DNA of 64,000 nucleotides from Dolomedes plantarius (taxonomy: Eukaryota > Arthropoda > Arachnida > Araneae > Dolomedidae), in the NCBI GenBank assembly GCA_907164885.2, contig OU015493.1, positions 122,214,693 to 122,278,692 of the forward strand. Reading direction: 5' to 3'. Each line of letters starts with the position of its first letter. Position 1 is the stretch's first letter. Below, one piece after another: positions 22,771-36,100 of the stretch. A program made the position numbers and the translations under genes. The notes under the pieces were generated by a model. The model was not told the origin of the DNA, did not search any database, and saw nothing but the letters and a program-made list of their open reading frames with translations.

Positions 22771-23291
22771 AGCAGTGAAACGAGTTTTACAGTGAATAAT
22801 CGGCAACATCGGACCTAGTAAACAGTGTAACAGTTCTGGTTTGAATGTCTAGGGAGTGCACTTAGAATAAAAAATTATCACCAGATATGCAATATTAAAT
22901 TACATTTATTAGTATTTATTTTATCTATGCAAACTGAAAAGAAAATTTTGGAAAAACAGTGTTTCCTTAAATATATTCGTTAATTAGGTTTAAAGAAGTT
23001 ATCGATTTAGAAAATAGATTTTATAAATTTAATAATTGTTAAGTACACAAAAATTAATTATAAAGCATTTTTAATCATTTGCTTTCCCCTGTTAATCTCC
23101 TTTAAAATAATTTTATGAAAACAAAGAATTTTTCTTAAGTTTTGAATTTTACTGCCAACATCGAAGATAAGCAAAGATTTCTTGTTAATAGAAAATACAT
23201 ATCCACTATTCATAGTATCAGAAGACCCCAGTTTCCCACTTTCTTACGTTTATAATTTTTTTCTTACCTTACTGTTCCCCTAGATAACCCT
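22771..23291 (+). repeat. ~525-bp direct repeat, unit 2
   Basis: Direct copy of 19266-19788, starting ATAGCAGTGAAACGAG and ending CCCCTAGATAACCCT. Spacing between unit starts is about 3.5 kb. Confidence 0.9.
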
Positions 23292-24929
23292 GAATATAAC
23301 CAAGCACCTTCTGCTTTACAGAAGTTGCATTGACCGTTATGTATTGACCATTTAAAACTAAGTATTGACCATTTTAAACTAACAGACTAACTGTTGGACT
23401 GACCAATCCTTTTAACAGATGTATTTATCATTTTTAAATTAACTCATGTCATGGTCTTTTCTGCAAAGGACCTCATTCTCTTCCTCCCCTTGAGAGACTA
23501 GAGGGTTTCTAACTCCCGATCGATATTAATCTGTTTAGAAGCCACAATAACGACAACCTGATACACGTTGACACATTTATTAAATTCGTTTGGTTTAAAA
23601 TACAACTAGCTAGGGGAGAACCTAACTACCGAGCATACTACTTTCCTGGCAGCTATGTTTCCTATTACAACACTCAGTCATGATCTTTCCTAATTAAGCC
23701 AAGAATTTAACACAAAAATTTGAAATGTTTCTTAAACATCTAAATTTGATAAAATAACGGTAAAAGTAATAACTTGAACACAAAACTTTCATTTCACTGC
23801 AGTACATTAAATATTTTTAAGACCCTCACTAAATATTTTTCCTAATGAACTCACAAATTGAATGCTTAAAGTCTACTATGTATTAACCCTATTGGATTCG
23901 CTCACCTCAGTGTTAACCTCTGGAGAAAACGTGTCCAAGGATTGCTGACTTCGATTTGGAGGTTTAAAAAAATTGTACTTTGTAATAGAGGAAGAAATTT
24001 TATACCTTGGGCATTTTTCGTTTAAAAAATATGCAAATAATATTTTTAAATTTAAATTATATGGGGGGGGGGGAGGGAATCTGGTACATTGTGTTTTAAA
24101 CGCTCATCAATTCCTTTGGTGGACGAAATTTATAACATGAACCCTGTTGCAAGTTGCAGAAAAGTTCGAGCTATCTGAAAATATTTTTTTTATTCTATTA
24201 TTGGCATTTATGTAGCCGTCAATAGTAGACACATTTTCTCCATAGATAAACATTCAGATGAACGAATCCAATACGGTTAGTACACAGCAGCCTCAAGGAT
24301 ATTCAATTTACAAATGACTATTCTGCAGTATATTCTGAACATTATGGAATAAAATCACATGGGATAACAGGATACAAACAAATCACTCAAGGTCAAAACA
24401 TGCCTCCGTGCATTGAAATCAAATTTAAAGAAAAGTGCGTGAGCATAAAAGCATATTCATAGAGAATCGTAGCCCCCATTCGGAGTATACACCTGCCACG
24501 ATTTTGACATATTATCTCATCCGGAAGAGAAGAAAGGCGCTGGTTATTGGACGCCTTTATTGAATTCCTCAATGCGTAAGCAGCATCGAAATCGAAAATG
24601 ACGTGCGAATGTGTTACACGAGTGCTTTCCATCCGTCAGGGGGTGATGGAACTGCACTGTTATCCATGCTGAGGCGAGAGAAAGGGGGATGGGGAAATTC
24701 ACTTATCCTCAAGGATAAGAAGATGAAGCAGTGTTCAGATTTATTTGCAAAAATAGATTTGATGTTCTAAGCAATGTGAATGTGGTACTTGCTAGAGAAT
24801 AACGAATAAAAACCGACTGTAGATTTGGTAATATGGGTTTAAGACGTATAGACGTTGTTGTACCTTAAATAACCTTTAATATCGATTGTATTATCTTAAA
24901 ATATTTATAATAGCGTGTACAAAAGCTTA
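23292..24929. other. AT-rich unique sequence, nothing recognised
   Basis: Contains short repeats of TATTGACCATTTAAAACTA (23340-23385) and a G-run at 24063-24073. No gene supported. Confidence 0.5.
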
Positions 24930-24934
24930 TAAAA

Positions 24935-25005
24935 TGCCCGCACCTGGAATAGAACCCAGTATTCTAACTTCCCTGCCTGAGTTCTACCAACTGAACTTTC
25001 CTTAA
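24935..25005 (-). repeat. tRNA-like segment (SINE or tRNA relic)
   Basis: On the minus strand GTTCAGTTGGTAGAAC (24981-24996) is a good box A/D-arm and GGGTTCTATTCC (24946-24957) is a box B variant. The acceptor ends do not pair, so this is a relic rather than a working tRNA. Confidence 0.65.
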
Positions 25006-25009
25006 GCTT

Positions 25010-28000
25010 TATAACAAAATATGGTTATTAATACTATTCTTCATAAGCAAAAATCATTCGTGAGGCTTCACTCCTTTACGTGTATAACCCCACACATTAC
25101 GTATAAACCATCCTTTAACAGAGATAAAAACAATGGAATTTTTTTTTCAAAACGTGGGACAATAATACGCTAGTTTTCTCGAATATATGCATTGCAGGTC
25201 GTCACGAGCGTAACACAGGATGAAGGTTACTTAGTGGTGGGTCCCTCTAACGATGGTTGAAAATTTCAAAAATACAAGTGTGTTTTTTACGCATATATTC
25301 AAACATTTCGGCAGTAATAAAAATGGATTTTCTACAATAAAAAAATTACATAAAAAAATTAGATGTCCTTTTATATTAAAATGTATATTATAATAAGTAT
25401 GTTCAATACATATTTTGAAAATTCTTTTATGGTTTCTGTTAAGGAGCTCTCTGTACTATATGGAGATCGTAATGCAATTTCCAATCCTTTCTGTCTTTCC
25501 GAAGATATTGTAGAGTGATTTAAGTTTATGATTTGCTTTCAGATCTCAAAATCTCTCTCTGATGAGGTAATAAAAGTAGGTAAGTTAGATATATTTTCCT
25601 TAACTGTAATTCTAGACAACTGTGAAGCAGATTTGCTGTAGTCAGGACTTTACGTCAGAAGTGAATGAATATTTTCTTTTCAAAAACATTACTTTAACGC
25701 CAATTTGTTTGAAATCTAATTGTTGTGCTTCTTGAGTAAGTTTCCTTTCACCATCGTTGAAGCTTCATATATCCAAAAATTCCCAGAAAACTCACATATC
25801 TAACTAAAAATTGTTAAATATATCCAGTTCTGATAGCACAGACTTACGAGTTCTTCAATAATTTTATATTATTTAACAGTACCAAACTTTGGAGACCTCT
25901 AGAATCTGAATTTTTCCTGCTAGTCCTCTTTCTTGAAAGACTGCATATTAGTGCTGAAGATTATTTTTCTTCTTTTCAGGTAAAACTACTTATTTTAGAA
26001 ACGAAATATTGAGCCAGACAGGATTTGATAGCGTGGATGAAGCATGCATATATGAATATTTGATGACATAAATTCTATTAGCATACTTAGACATACAGTT
26101 ATCTTTCAAAAGTCTATTGATTAATACAGGTATGCTATAATGTACGAATTTATAAAGGATTCCTGGAGAAATATATACTGAATTTGAATTTTTCTTCCAC
26201 TACTGTTTACATATTTGATATGAAAGATTGCATTACAAAACTGAAAACATTTCAAAATTTTAGAAAATTCTGAGAATTGTATGAAAGTTTTAGATAACAA
26301 ATTAAGATTCAGATTATTCTTAGACTGACTTGTGTAATTACACTGTTTCTTTATTGTTTAACAGCAAAAACAACGGTTGCTAAGAATAGTCTGTCAGAGG
26401 ATAAGTACGAAGTCAATATTAAAACTAATTCTCTCCAGCACGGTTGAAATCGATAATCAAAGAAAATAAACAAGTTATCTAAACGCCAGATGAATATTTT
26501 CAATTTTGTAAAGAGTTGTATTATGTTATATATTCGGATGATACGTTATTATATTTCACAATATGCTACTTTAAATCCAAAGCCTTAACATTTTACGGAG
26601 GAAGTCTGAGAATCCATGTTTTATTGATATTTGAAATATAAAATAGAAAAGAGAGAAGGATTTTATATCTAATCTTTTAATGAATGCACCTATATTTCCT
26701 TCCTCAATAAGCAATCTTTTTCATAAACTTCCTTAACTGTACATGGTGAATCTATTAGCTTATTGAAGACCTATTTAATAAAATTTACAGCTATTAATTT
26801 TTCCTCATACCTAATTGTATATCTTTTCCCATTGCAAGAGAGTTTACTTAAAATAATTTTGAAAAAGAAGTTAAAGACTACATATTAATCAAAATTTAAA
26901 ATTTTTTTTGCTTTAATTTTTTAGACAATTTCAGAGTATATCACGTAATTAATACTTGAGTGACACATTTAAATTTTTTAGTGTGGCAAAAACAGTTAAA
27001 TACTTAAAAGCTAGTCGTATAACTTTAAAAAACTGTACATTTAATTGCTTATTTGATATGTAATACGTATGTAAAAATATCAGTGTTTAATTGGGTTAAG
27101 ACAAAGATTTTTACTTCATAGTACGCATTACTATAGTTAAGTTCTAATATTTAATTCAAAATATCAGTTGTTCCTTCCCATTTGAAAGGATTGAAGGCGA
27201 GGGTTAAAATTCACGAACATGTTTTGGCCATTTATTCTTAATTCTTAACACAGAGAGTACACCACACATAATATGAGAAAAAAAAGTATACAGATGATAT
27301 GAAGGCAAGAGTATTTTTCATTAAATTTTAAATAATAACATCATCAGTGCAAACTAACACAAAAAAGACAGAAACAATACATTTGCTGAAGGCCTAATCT
27401 ATGAAAAGTATTTTAAAAACAGTAAGAAAAAAATTAACAAAACATAATAATACTCTGGGCAGTTCAAATAAGTTGAATATTGTGTTTAATTAATTTTAAT
27501 AACACTAATACAGCCGTAGGCATAAAAACTCCAACGAATTTTTTTACTTAATTACAGAAGAGAAACTCGCGATGGTCGAAAGGCCACTGTATCGCTAGAA
27601 GAGAAAAAAAAATGATTTACCAATTACCGAACTGTCAACGTTCTGACTGTTCAAGTTAATTTAAAATGCTTCTAAGACTTACAGAATAGAATATATAATT
27701 TAAAAAAATTGCAAATAAATATTGTAAATAAAAATACGGTAACATATTTTACATTAGGATTTTAATAAATGAAAATGATAATTCTCCATTACATATTGTT
27801 TTGAACACCAGCATGCTGTTTTCATTCTTTTTCATTATATTGGCAGGTTATAATGAAAAAGAATTATTATTAGTAATCTATAAAGAGGAAAAACTCCACA
27901 ACCGAGTTTATTTTTCCTGAATTGTTTTATTACTGTTTTTTATGAATCAAACATTTTTTTTTAAATTTGCGCGTCACTTAACGATCATCATTGTTTACTA

Positions 28001-28146
28001 TGGTAAACAAACTGTGGATGGAAATTTATTCCATTTTCAAAAAAAATTCTAATGAAAATATAAAATAATTTGAATATGCAAAGACAGAAGACTGCTCAGA
28101 GACAGGTTAAGTAACACTGAATAAAATTACAAACATTGGTATTGTT
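25010..28146. other. AT-rich unique sequence, nothing recognised
   Basis: Three kilobases without terminal inverted repeats, recognisable coding frames or tRNA boxes. Part of a transposon-poor block. Confidence 0.5.

Positions 28147-28207
<61 letters not shown>
28147..28207. repeat. (TA)n microsatellite
   Basis: Pure TA array, the only long one between 21.8 and 41.5 kb. Confidence 0.95.
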
Positions 28208-28209
<2 letters not shown>

Positions 28210-29440
28210 TAAGTTACTTATTCTTACTTTTGTCCTTATTTTGTGTTATATATTCTGGCCTTGTATTTTATTTTGATCAATATCGATTCCATCTAGGAAC
28301 CCTTTCTAATATAATAAGTATAATTTTTCCACTGTATTTAAATACTGAAATTATGCTATGGTAAAAAGTTTGCAATATCAAATGCTCCGTGCATGTAACA
28401 TACCAACGAATTAATGCGCGTGTGTTAGTTCCACTATACATATATCTAAAATTCTAACTGAGATATCAATTCAAGGTTTAATAAACGGATGTCCTTAGTT
28501 TATTGCGAACAATAGCCCACTGAAGACCATAGATTATGCACTAAGGTATAAATAGATGACATTAATATGATGCGTTTTTTTATTTTTCAATCAAGTACGA
28601 ATAAAAAAAGCTTCTATCTTTAAGAGCAATTATTTCACTTTATCCTATATATTCTTTAAAAGTCACTTCCTTCAAACATAAAATTGAATGAAGATATGAT
28701 TTAAAACAGTTATGCAAAATCCTATTAATAAATGATGTAGCGCAAATGTAAAAAAGCATATATAAACATTTATATTTCCGATAGTTTTATCTAAAGAGAA
28801 ATAAATAAATACAATAGAAAATGTCATAATAAAACAATTAGTAATAGAATATTTTGGATATAAGACAAGCTAAGATATTTTTCTTATAATTTTAATTTGT
28901 TTATGACTCAGCGCTTTAAAGAGATACCTTCTGCAAATTATGCAGACAAGCTGACTCATATAAATTTCAAATTGTGTTTTAATATAAAAATAAATTTTAC
29001 CCGTTCTCTTATAAATGTTTGTTTCACGTTTTATAAGACACGTTTTAAGAGACACACTGATGCCACTCTAAAAAGTCGGAATAAATTTGATTCAAGTTTT
29101 ACCTTTATTTATCACCTGTTTAATTGTTCATAACACGGTAACATTAATTAATTGCATTTTACAAAATTTATAAACAAATGACTAATTGGAAATTTAAAAT
29201 TAAAGATCTTCTCAAGTTCAACATTTCATAATAATTGTAACTGTAGTAAACTTTAAGACATTTTAAAATGCTGTCACAGTAGTGTGGTAGCTTTTTTTTA
29301 AATTTCAAAATTCAGACGAGTGAAACAATTCATCAGACAGAGACATCCAAAAATTTATGACTACGAAGTCTTCGACTGTGTCTTATAAAGCATTGAGGAT
29401 TTATAAATGCCACAGGTGCTTATGTTTAAAAGCAAAGGCT
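28208..29440. other. AT-rich unique sequence, nothing recognised
   Basis: No gene or element supported. Confidence 0.5.
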
Positions 29441-29445
29441 TGTGG

Positions 29446-29630
29446 CGGCCCTGTGGTTCAGCGTCCTGGTTTTCGGTGCTGAGGGTGCTCGTATGGAATC
29501 CCGGCACCCTCAGCACCGAAAATTGCTGAGTTATGTCGGGCCACGAAAAGTGCCTCCGTTTGTGTCATCCCTTCATAGGGGGTAATGCTGTCCGCCTATA
29601 TGGTGCCCCCATAATAAAATGAACAGCAAA
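29446..29630 (+). repeat. tRNA-derived SINE with a 19-bp hairpin
   Basis: GGCGGCCCTGTGGTTCAGCG (29445 on) resembles a box A region and GTATGGAATCCCG (29491-29503) is shared with the SINE at 53160 in the box B position. The tail (CGGGCCACG, GGGGGTAATGCTGTCCGCC) is GC-rich. Between the boxes lies a perfect 19-bp inverted repeat (29470-29488 and 29504-29522) with a 15-base loop. Confidence 0.7.
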
Positions 29631-29639
29631 CTTCTGCGT

Positions 29640-32600
29640 ATAGTATAGATGAATGTTTAACGACAAGTGCCTCTGCATTAAAAAAATGTTGAAAAACATT
29701 AATATTAAAGATTATAGTCAAGATATCAATTACAAACATTTTCCAGAGAAAATGATCTTTGAAAAATCTTTACTTTTTATAGATGTTTTATCCAGCTGAG
29801 CTATTGTTTTTTATATCAACTGTGTTTATAACTGTGTACACAGTATTTATAACTGTGTTAGATTTTTTTCAAGTCATTTATTGATATTCACATTATACTT
29901 CAAGATAGTTAAGTATTTAAAGTTTTATTAATGATGCTTATGCTATTTATAGCTATACCAAATACTTTAAAAAATTGTTCTAACATATTTATTCTCTTAA
30001 ACTATTCTTACGGAAAAACATTCATTCCTTCAAAAAATTATTTCCGGTGTCCTTCTACTGTATCCTTTCTTTTACTTATTCTATTTCAATTACATGGATA
30101 GCCTTTGATGTATTCTACTCTATAAAAACGCAAAAAGAGAAAAGAATAATTTAAAGAGAGAGTTATTTATATTAGGAATGATATTTCCTCTAAAAGGCAT
30201 TGATTTTCGAGGAGGACTATCAGAATAGCAATGAAGATGGACATTTTTTAACTCTGCGATATTTTAGTATTTATTGTTAGTTATTAGTAAAAAATGAAAT
30301 CGCTGTACATACAATACTACATTAGAATCACTGAAAAGAAGTATACTCATCAATTGTGCTTCTAAAGGAATACACAGGTTTATTTGCACTATTATTATCT
30401 TTCCATTGTTCTTCCTTTTCAGGCGTGTCTTTACATAAGTACTAAAAATTATTTCTTTGAATTCTTATAAGAAAATATATCAATCTTTTGAGGTAATATT
30501 TGCAGCTTCTTGTGACTCTAAATAGTTAAAAAAATATTCTACTTGCTATCAACGTAATTAAGAAAATTATCTGATGTGAATATGATGTTTAAATTATACT
30601 TTATTATCTGTGACTGCTGGAGACGACTGATTTTTCGTTCCTGAGATTCAATTTTATTATAATTTTAGTCTGCATAGTGAATTAATTCATTTAAAAAAAT
30701 TGAAATAAGTTTTTAGTACTGTTTTGTACTTTTATTTCTATTATCTTTACTGCTAGTGGAAAATGCACGTGCCTCATAGGATGATAAACTGACTGCTTGT
30801 GATCAGATGCATCAGTACTGTGTTCTGAGCACAATCATATCCATACAATTCAGGTACTCTGAAAACATTCAAATGAAATTTTTCATGTTCGTTTTTTATA
30901 TGATCCTATGTAACTATAGCTGATTTTAATGCAATTGAACGTTTCATTGAAAACAGAATAACAAGTTGCTCAAGAGGTTTATTTTTTGTGATTTAAACAG
31001 AGGATATAGGATAAATGTTTTTATAGTTCCTAAATTATGTTCTAAGTAATATAACGAGAAGTTACAGTTTAAAGACTTTTCTAGACTAATTATTTAAAGA
31101 GTTTCAAATATTTTTTTCGAAAACGTAGGGAATAGTATTAAGGAAAAAAACAAGTAATATTTACTTCTTGTGCTAATTGTTAGTGTAGTCACATGTTATT
31201 ACAAAAGTGAAGAGAACATAATCTTAATGACAGTTATGGATAATTCAATATAATTTTATTAAGAAAAGAAAATTATATATAAACTAAACATAAGTCTCAA
31301 CTTTTGATCATCCTCAATATTTTGATCATCCTCTGCTTCCTAATTTATTTAATAATAGAAAAGTTTTGGTAAAGTTTAGAAAAGATCAATTAAGCATTCT
31401 TGCTCGCTTTAAAATATTCTTATTATTCAATAAGAGTGAAAAGGCTTTCAATGAAAATAAACTTTTACAGATTAGTTCAAGTGTAGTAAATTAAAATAAT
31501 TTTGAAATTATTAAACAAGACTCAAGTACAGCATTCCCCTCCCCCTATCAAATTTTATCCTACACCGAATGAGAAATTCCAGTAGGACTACATTCTGATT
31601 CTTCTAACTAATTATAAAACGGGGTTGTTTCCTGCGTTTAGATTTTTATCGATATTTAAAGTCTCAAGGGTTTGTTCGTTATGACCAAAAATAACTTGGC
31701 GTTTAGAAAGGGAAAACTCTACATAGCAACTCTTCCGGGTTTAAATTTTACCTTTCAAGTTTATTTTTGTACTGATCTATCACTTAATATTAAGTACTTC
31801 ATCTAGCTACAGAATTAAAATTCAGTAACAAGAAATTATGACAGAAACGAAATACACAAACAGCTAAATAACATCTCAAAAGAAATTATATTTCTTCATT
31901 TAGGAGAAAATTATTATTTTTAAGCCTGCGAAACATATATGGCCTTGCTATTAAAATTTTCATGTGTCTAACAGAACCATGAATTTTCTTTCAACCATTA
32001 TGGGATAATTTTAAGATTCTATAACCAAATATTTTATATTCGTCGTGTTAATTTTTACTGTTTTGTAAAGTTTGTAGAAACAAAAAGCGTCATTCTTTGA
32101 CAGGAAACTTACACCAGATAGTTAATATGTTTTCTGGAGATAATGAAAAGTTTGGTCAACAAGTGATATCCCGTGTTACCTTTCTGTGGCCATATAAAGG
32201 CAGTTGTTAGATCCTTAAAAAATGGTATATGATTGTCTCCCCTAAAGTATTAAAGAGTTTGATAAAATTTAAAACATACAATATATTTCTAGATAAAATA
32301 AATTACTCACAAAGGGCAATGAAGAAAAAACAGGAAATTTCTGTTTAAACACACATACAATAAAAAATTAGCGCTGTAATTTGACTACCATATCATATAT
32401 ACCGTATCACTGCTTTTAAGAGTGAAGTACAAATAATTTCTTATTAACTTTATAAAGACCATAAATATCAAAAAACGCGTGGAGTGCATTATTTAATTTT
32501 TTTTAATTTATGAACGTATTAGAGTAAAATTATAAATAGTTAAAAGTTCTTAACACAACTTTTAGAAAGATACACTCTCGTGAAATTCCGAAATTTCTTA

Positions 32601-32990
32601 TTTCCAGAGAAACACCTCAGCAAAGATCAGGAATAAAAAAAGGAAAAGTCCAATTAATCAAAATATTTTTTCAAGGTAGTTTTCCATGCTTTCATAGCAA
32701 ATGATCGTTTTGCTAACTTCTGAGTTATATCTTTTGCAATATCTTTAAAAATGACACTGAAACAATGCATTCAATTCATCTTGGTTTTATGCTTTAGTTT
32801 ATTTTTTAAAGTTCAACTCACAAATGTTATAATTAATACCCTTTAAGCAAAACTACTGAAACAAACAATATTTGTCTCAACAAAAACTGTTTATACTGAT
32901 ATAGTCTTTAATAAATATTTTTATTAAAACATCGAAACCAACAAATAAAAGTAAATTATTTCGAATCAAAGGAATAATTTAGATGATTTT
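29640..32990. other. AT-rich unique sequence, nothing recognised
   Basis: No transposon ends, coding frames or RNA boxes found. Part of the transposon-poor block. Confidence 0.5.
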
Positions 32991-33009
32991 TTTTATATCT
33001 TGAACGCCA

Positions 33010-33135
33010 CTGCTTATACCCTTAACGATAATTTTCTCTGCCGAACTTTCTCCCGATTCGTTCCGGTGCGGCCTTTTCGGTGGATACGCGCTACTCTTTC
33101 GGGGAACAGCTAGCGGCTATTTTCATTTCCTTCTG
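33010..33135. other. isolated GC-rich island in AT-rich desert
   Basis: About 120 bases with many CpG (CGATTCGTTCCGGTGCGG, GGATACGCGC, TTTCGGGGAACAGCTAGCGG) stand alone in more than 10 kb of AT-rich DNA. Plus-strand frames are open across it but without a start or known motif. It could be a regulatory element, an exon or a repeat fragment. Confidence 0.4.
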
Positions 33136-36100
33136 CGAAGGAATAGAATGCTATTTTTCCCCGTAATAAATAATTCATGGTCTTTAATTATTCATGCAAT
33201 ATTATAGATGATTTTTGAGTAAACTTCGAGCTTTATGCAATAACTTCAATTGAATATGAAGATATCCCTGATAGGAAATTTTCTTAGTTTTAATACGCAA
33301 AATTATAGTTAACGAATGTTCTGTTTTACAAGACCAGTTTTAGATATAAATTATATTTTTCCTTGCATTTAATAATTTATCTACGTTAATATCACAATAA
33401 CTTATGAATGAATTCTTGCACTCACTCGTTTAAAACGAAAATACGGATATATGTAGGTGTAATGCCGGTATGCAGTGTTTATTATCTAGCTATTGCTAAA
33501 AGTATACATTTATGTTGAATTTTTAGAATTATATTCATTTAGTGTGTTAGAAATAAGCAAATATTTATAACGTATAAATTTCTGAATGATTCTATTAAAA
33601 TCAGGTTTATTTTGAAAAAAATGTATAACTAATCATCAAATCAGTGACTTTAATGAAAACTTTATATTTTCATTATCGCTTAATTTTACAGAGTTAACAT
33701 TAAATATGCGTGTTTCATATTCTTCGTATGATTTAAAACTTTGATGTGTTTTTATGTTTTTGAAGTCACTTGCATATCAAATTGTTATTTGAAATCTATA
33801 TGTCTTAGGAAATTGAATAAAAATTTATTGCTTTATTTTCATAAAAGTAAAGTCTCATTTATTCAATATTTTCATTCTACATAGACTTAATGTTTGTATC
33901 TTTGTGCAATGTTGAGTGTTTTCCAGGTATTTAAAGTCTGTAAATCTTAATCTTCAATATTGTACTGTGTGATGTAGTTTATAGCAGTCATTTAGCTATT
34001 TTAGAATCACCTATCTTTCTGTTAAAAATAATTCTTAATATTCGTTACAAACATATCAACAATGCTTTACTTTATATAGTTTTCTCTTTAAAAAAACTTT
34101 CAAGAAATTTTGCGTAATGCTTATGACGTTAAAAAAAACTTTTACTTTAAGAGCAAGCTTTTGTTTACAGAGAACTAACTAACTAAATACCTTCAGTATT
34201 TTGTTTTAGTTTGTTTAACATCCTTGTAATAAAGTAATAAAATTGCATCGCATCAGAAATATTTGAAAAACTAATAAAAATCTTGAAAAATCAGATTTTT
34301 CTAAAAACTACTTTAATTCTATATTCAATTAGATCATACTGATGTATTTTGATCTTGAAATATCATCGCAATAAATAAATGCATTTTAAGGGCATTTTTC
34401 AATAATTAGTGAAGATTATATTAATTTTAGTGTCAGTGTAAAATATAAAATTTCACATATGTCTACCTCAATTTAAAATATTTTTTAACTGAGACAAATA
34501 AAACAAATTATCACTACAAGTTTTATTAAAAAAATTTTACCGACTAATTAGAGGTTTTTATTTGAAGAGTGTTTAATTATAAATCACATTTTTTAAGAAA
34601 GAAATCTGGCAAAATTTTAATTATATAGTAGACAATATGATGAAATTTGTACTCGTTAATAAATGCGAAAAAACACCTATATTCATTTAATTTTTAAATT
34701 ACTGAGAGATTTTTCATTTATACAAAATAATTATACTTCTTGAAATTTCGTATGAACAGGTATGAAACTGCAATTTTAACTGAACTAACTAAAACGAAAG
34801 TAAATTTTCATTTGCCTTGCAAAATTGTTTCTCTGCAATAGAGTAGATGTGGTAGAGAAGTAAGTTTTACAATCTTCTGATACTTTAATGCTTCTTCGTA
34901 AAAACTTTAAAACATTTTTATAAAAAACCCCTTTTATAGTTCTTAGGGTAAAATTCAACACACTAAAATTTAATTAAAAGCATTCTAATAGTTTAAATTT
35001 CAAAACTCAATGCATATATGTTCATTAATATATTATTATGTCAAGAAAAAAATCTGTTATTTTTAACAGGTTTCATTGTTTAGTTGGATATTTAGATGTT
35101 AATAATTTAAATGCTGAAAATGCATTTTTTGACATTTTTTGTGTTTGTTAGGGAGTTTTAATTATTTCTCCTTACACTAATATACAAGAATACCTTTAAA
35201 TGTAAGTGTAGCCTTTAACTAATTACATTAAAATTTAACTTCTGTTAAATGCTGAATCAGTTTTCTCTTCAGTTTTTAAATCCAAATCAGAAGTTATTTC
35301 ATACACGACAGTACTACAATATTGTACGTTCAACAAAAATATTTTTATTCAGTTCAGTTTTTAGTCACTAAAAATATCTATTTACATATTAGAGATATTT
35401 TAAAATTGTTTATAAAGGACAATATTTAATTTGATATGAATTTTACTGTATGGGAATTTGATAGTTGCTAATTGTTAACAAGTTACTTTTCATAATGAAA
35501 TAAATACATTTAGCTCCAGAATTTTCCACTTTTTTCGTGTAGGTGTGTTTATTTATTTTGTTAAAATAAATTGTTATGATAAATAACTATTTTAAGGAAT
35601 GTTAAATAAATTTAATTACCAGTTTAAATTTACAAAATGAATAATTGATACCAGTATAAGACTTGACAAAAATAAACCTAACCTATAGTGAAAACATAAC
35701 TTATTGTTGACTTAACCGATATGGTGAAATACAAATTTTATATAAAATTCTAAATCCCTCTTTCTAAAATAACATTGCCTGATATTTCATATGTATAAAA
35801 TATGATTTTTGAAATAATTTAAGGTTTACTAGTTTTTGCAGTCCACTAAATAACATTTCGAAAGCTTTTTTTATCTAGTTTGTTGATAAATACGTAATGG
35901 TTGAATTTTAAGACCACCAAATGAAATGCAATGACTAACGTAACTTAATCATTTTACATAATTCAGTTCTTATTAAGATTCAAAGACAAACAAAATAAAA
36001 TAATTGGAGATAAATAACTCACCTTTATATTATATGTTATGACTCTGAATCACATTAAACTTCATTAAGTAGTAATCCATGGTTAGAAGTACACACGTTT

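Noticed and set aside
19266..23291. LTR retrotransposon with 525-bp LTRs
   Set aside because: No TG/CA ends, no target duplication, and no gag or reverse transcriptase between the units.
24935..25005. functional tRNA gene
   Set aside because: Box A and box B are present but acceptor and anticodon arms do not fold. The same holds for the segments at 4048, 52555, 55535 and 57679.
28146..28364. 72-codon frame starting in (TA)n
   Set aside because: Tyr-Ile repeat translated from a microsatellite followed by an AT-rich tail. The same applies to frames at 21006, 42876, 46170, 48513 and 51443.
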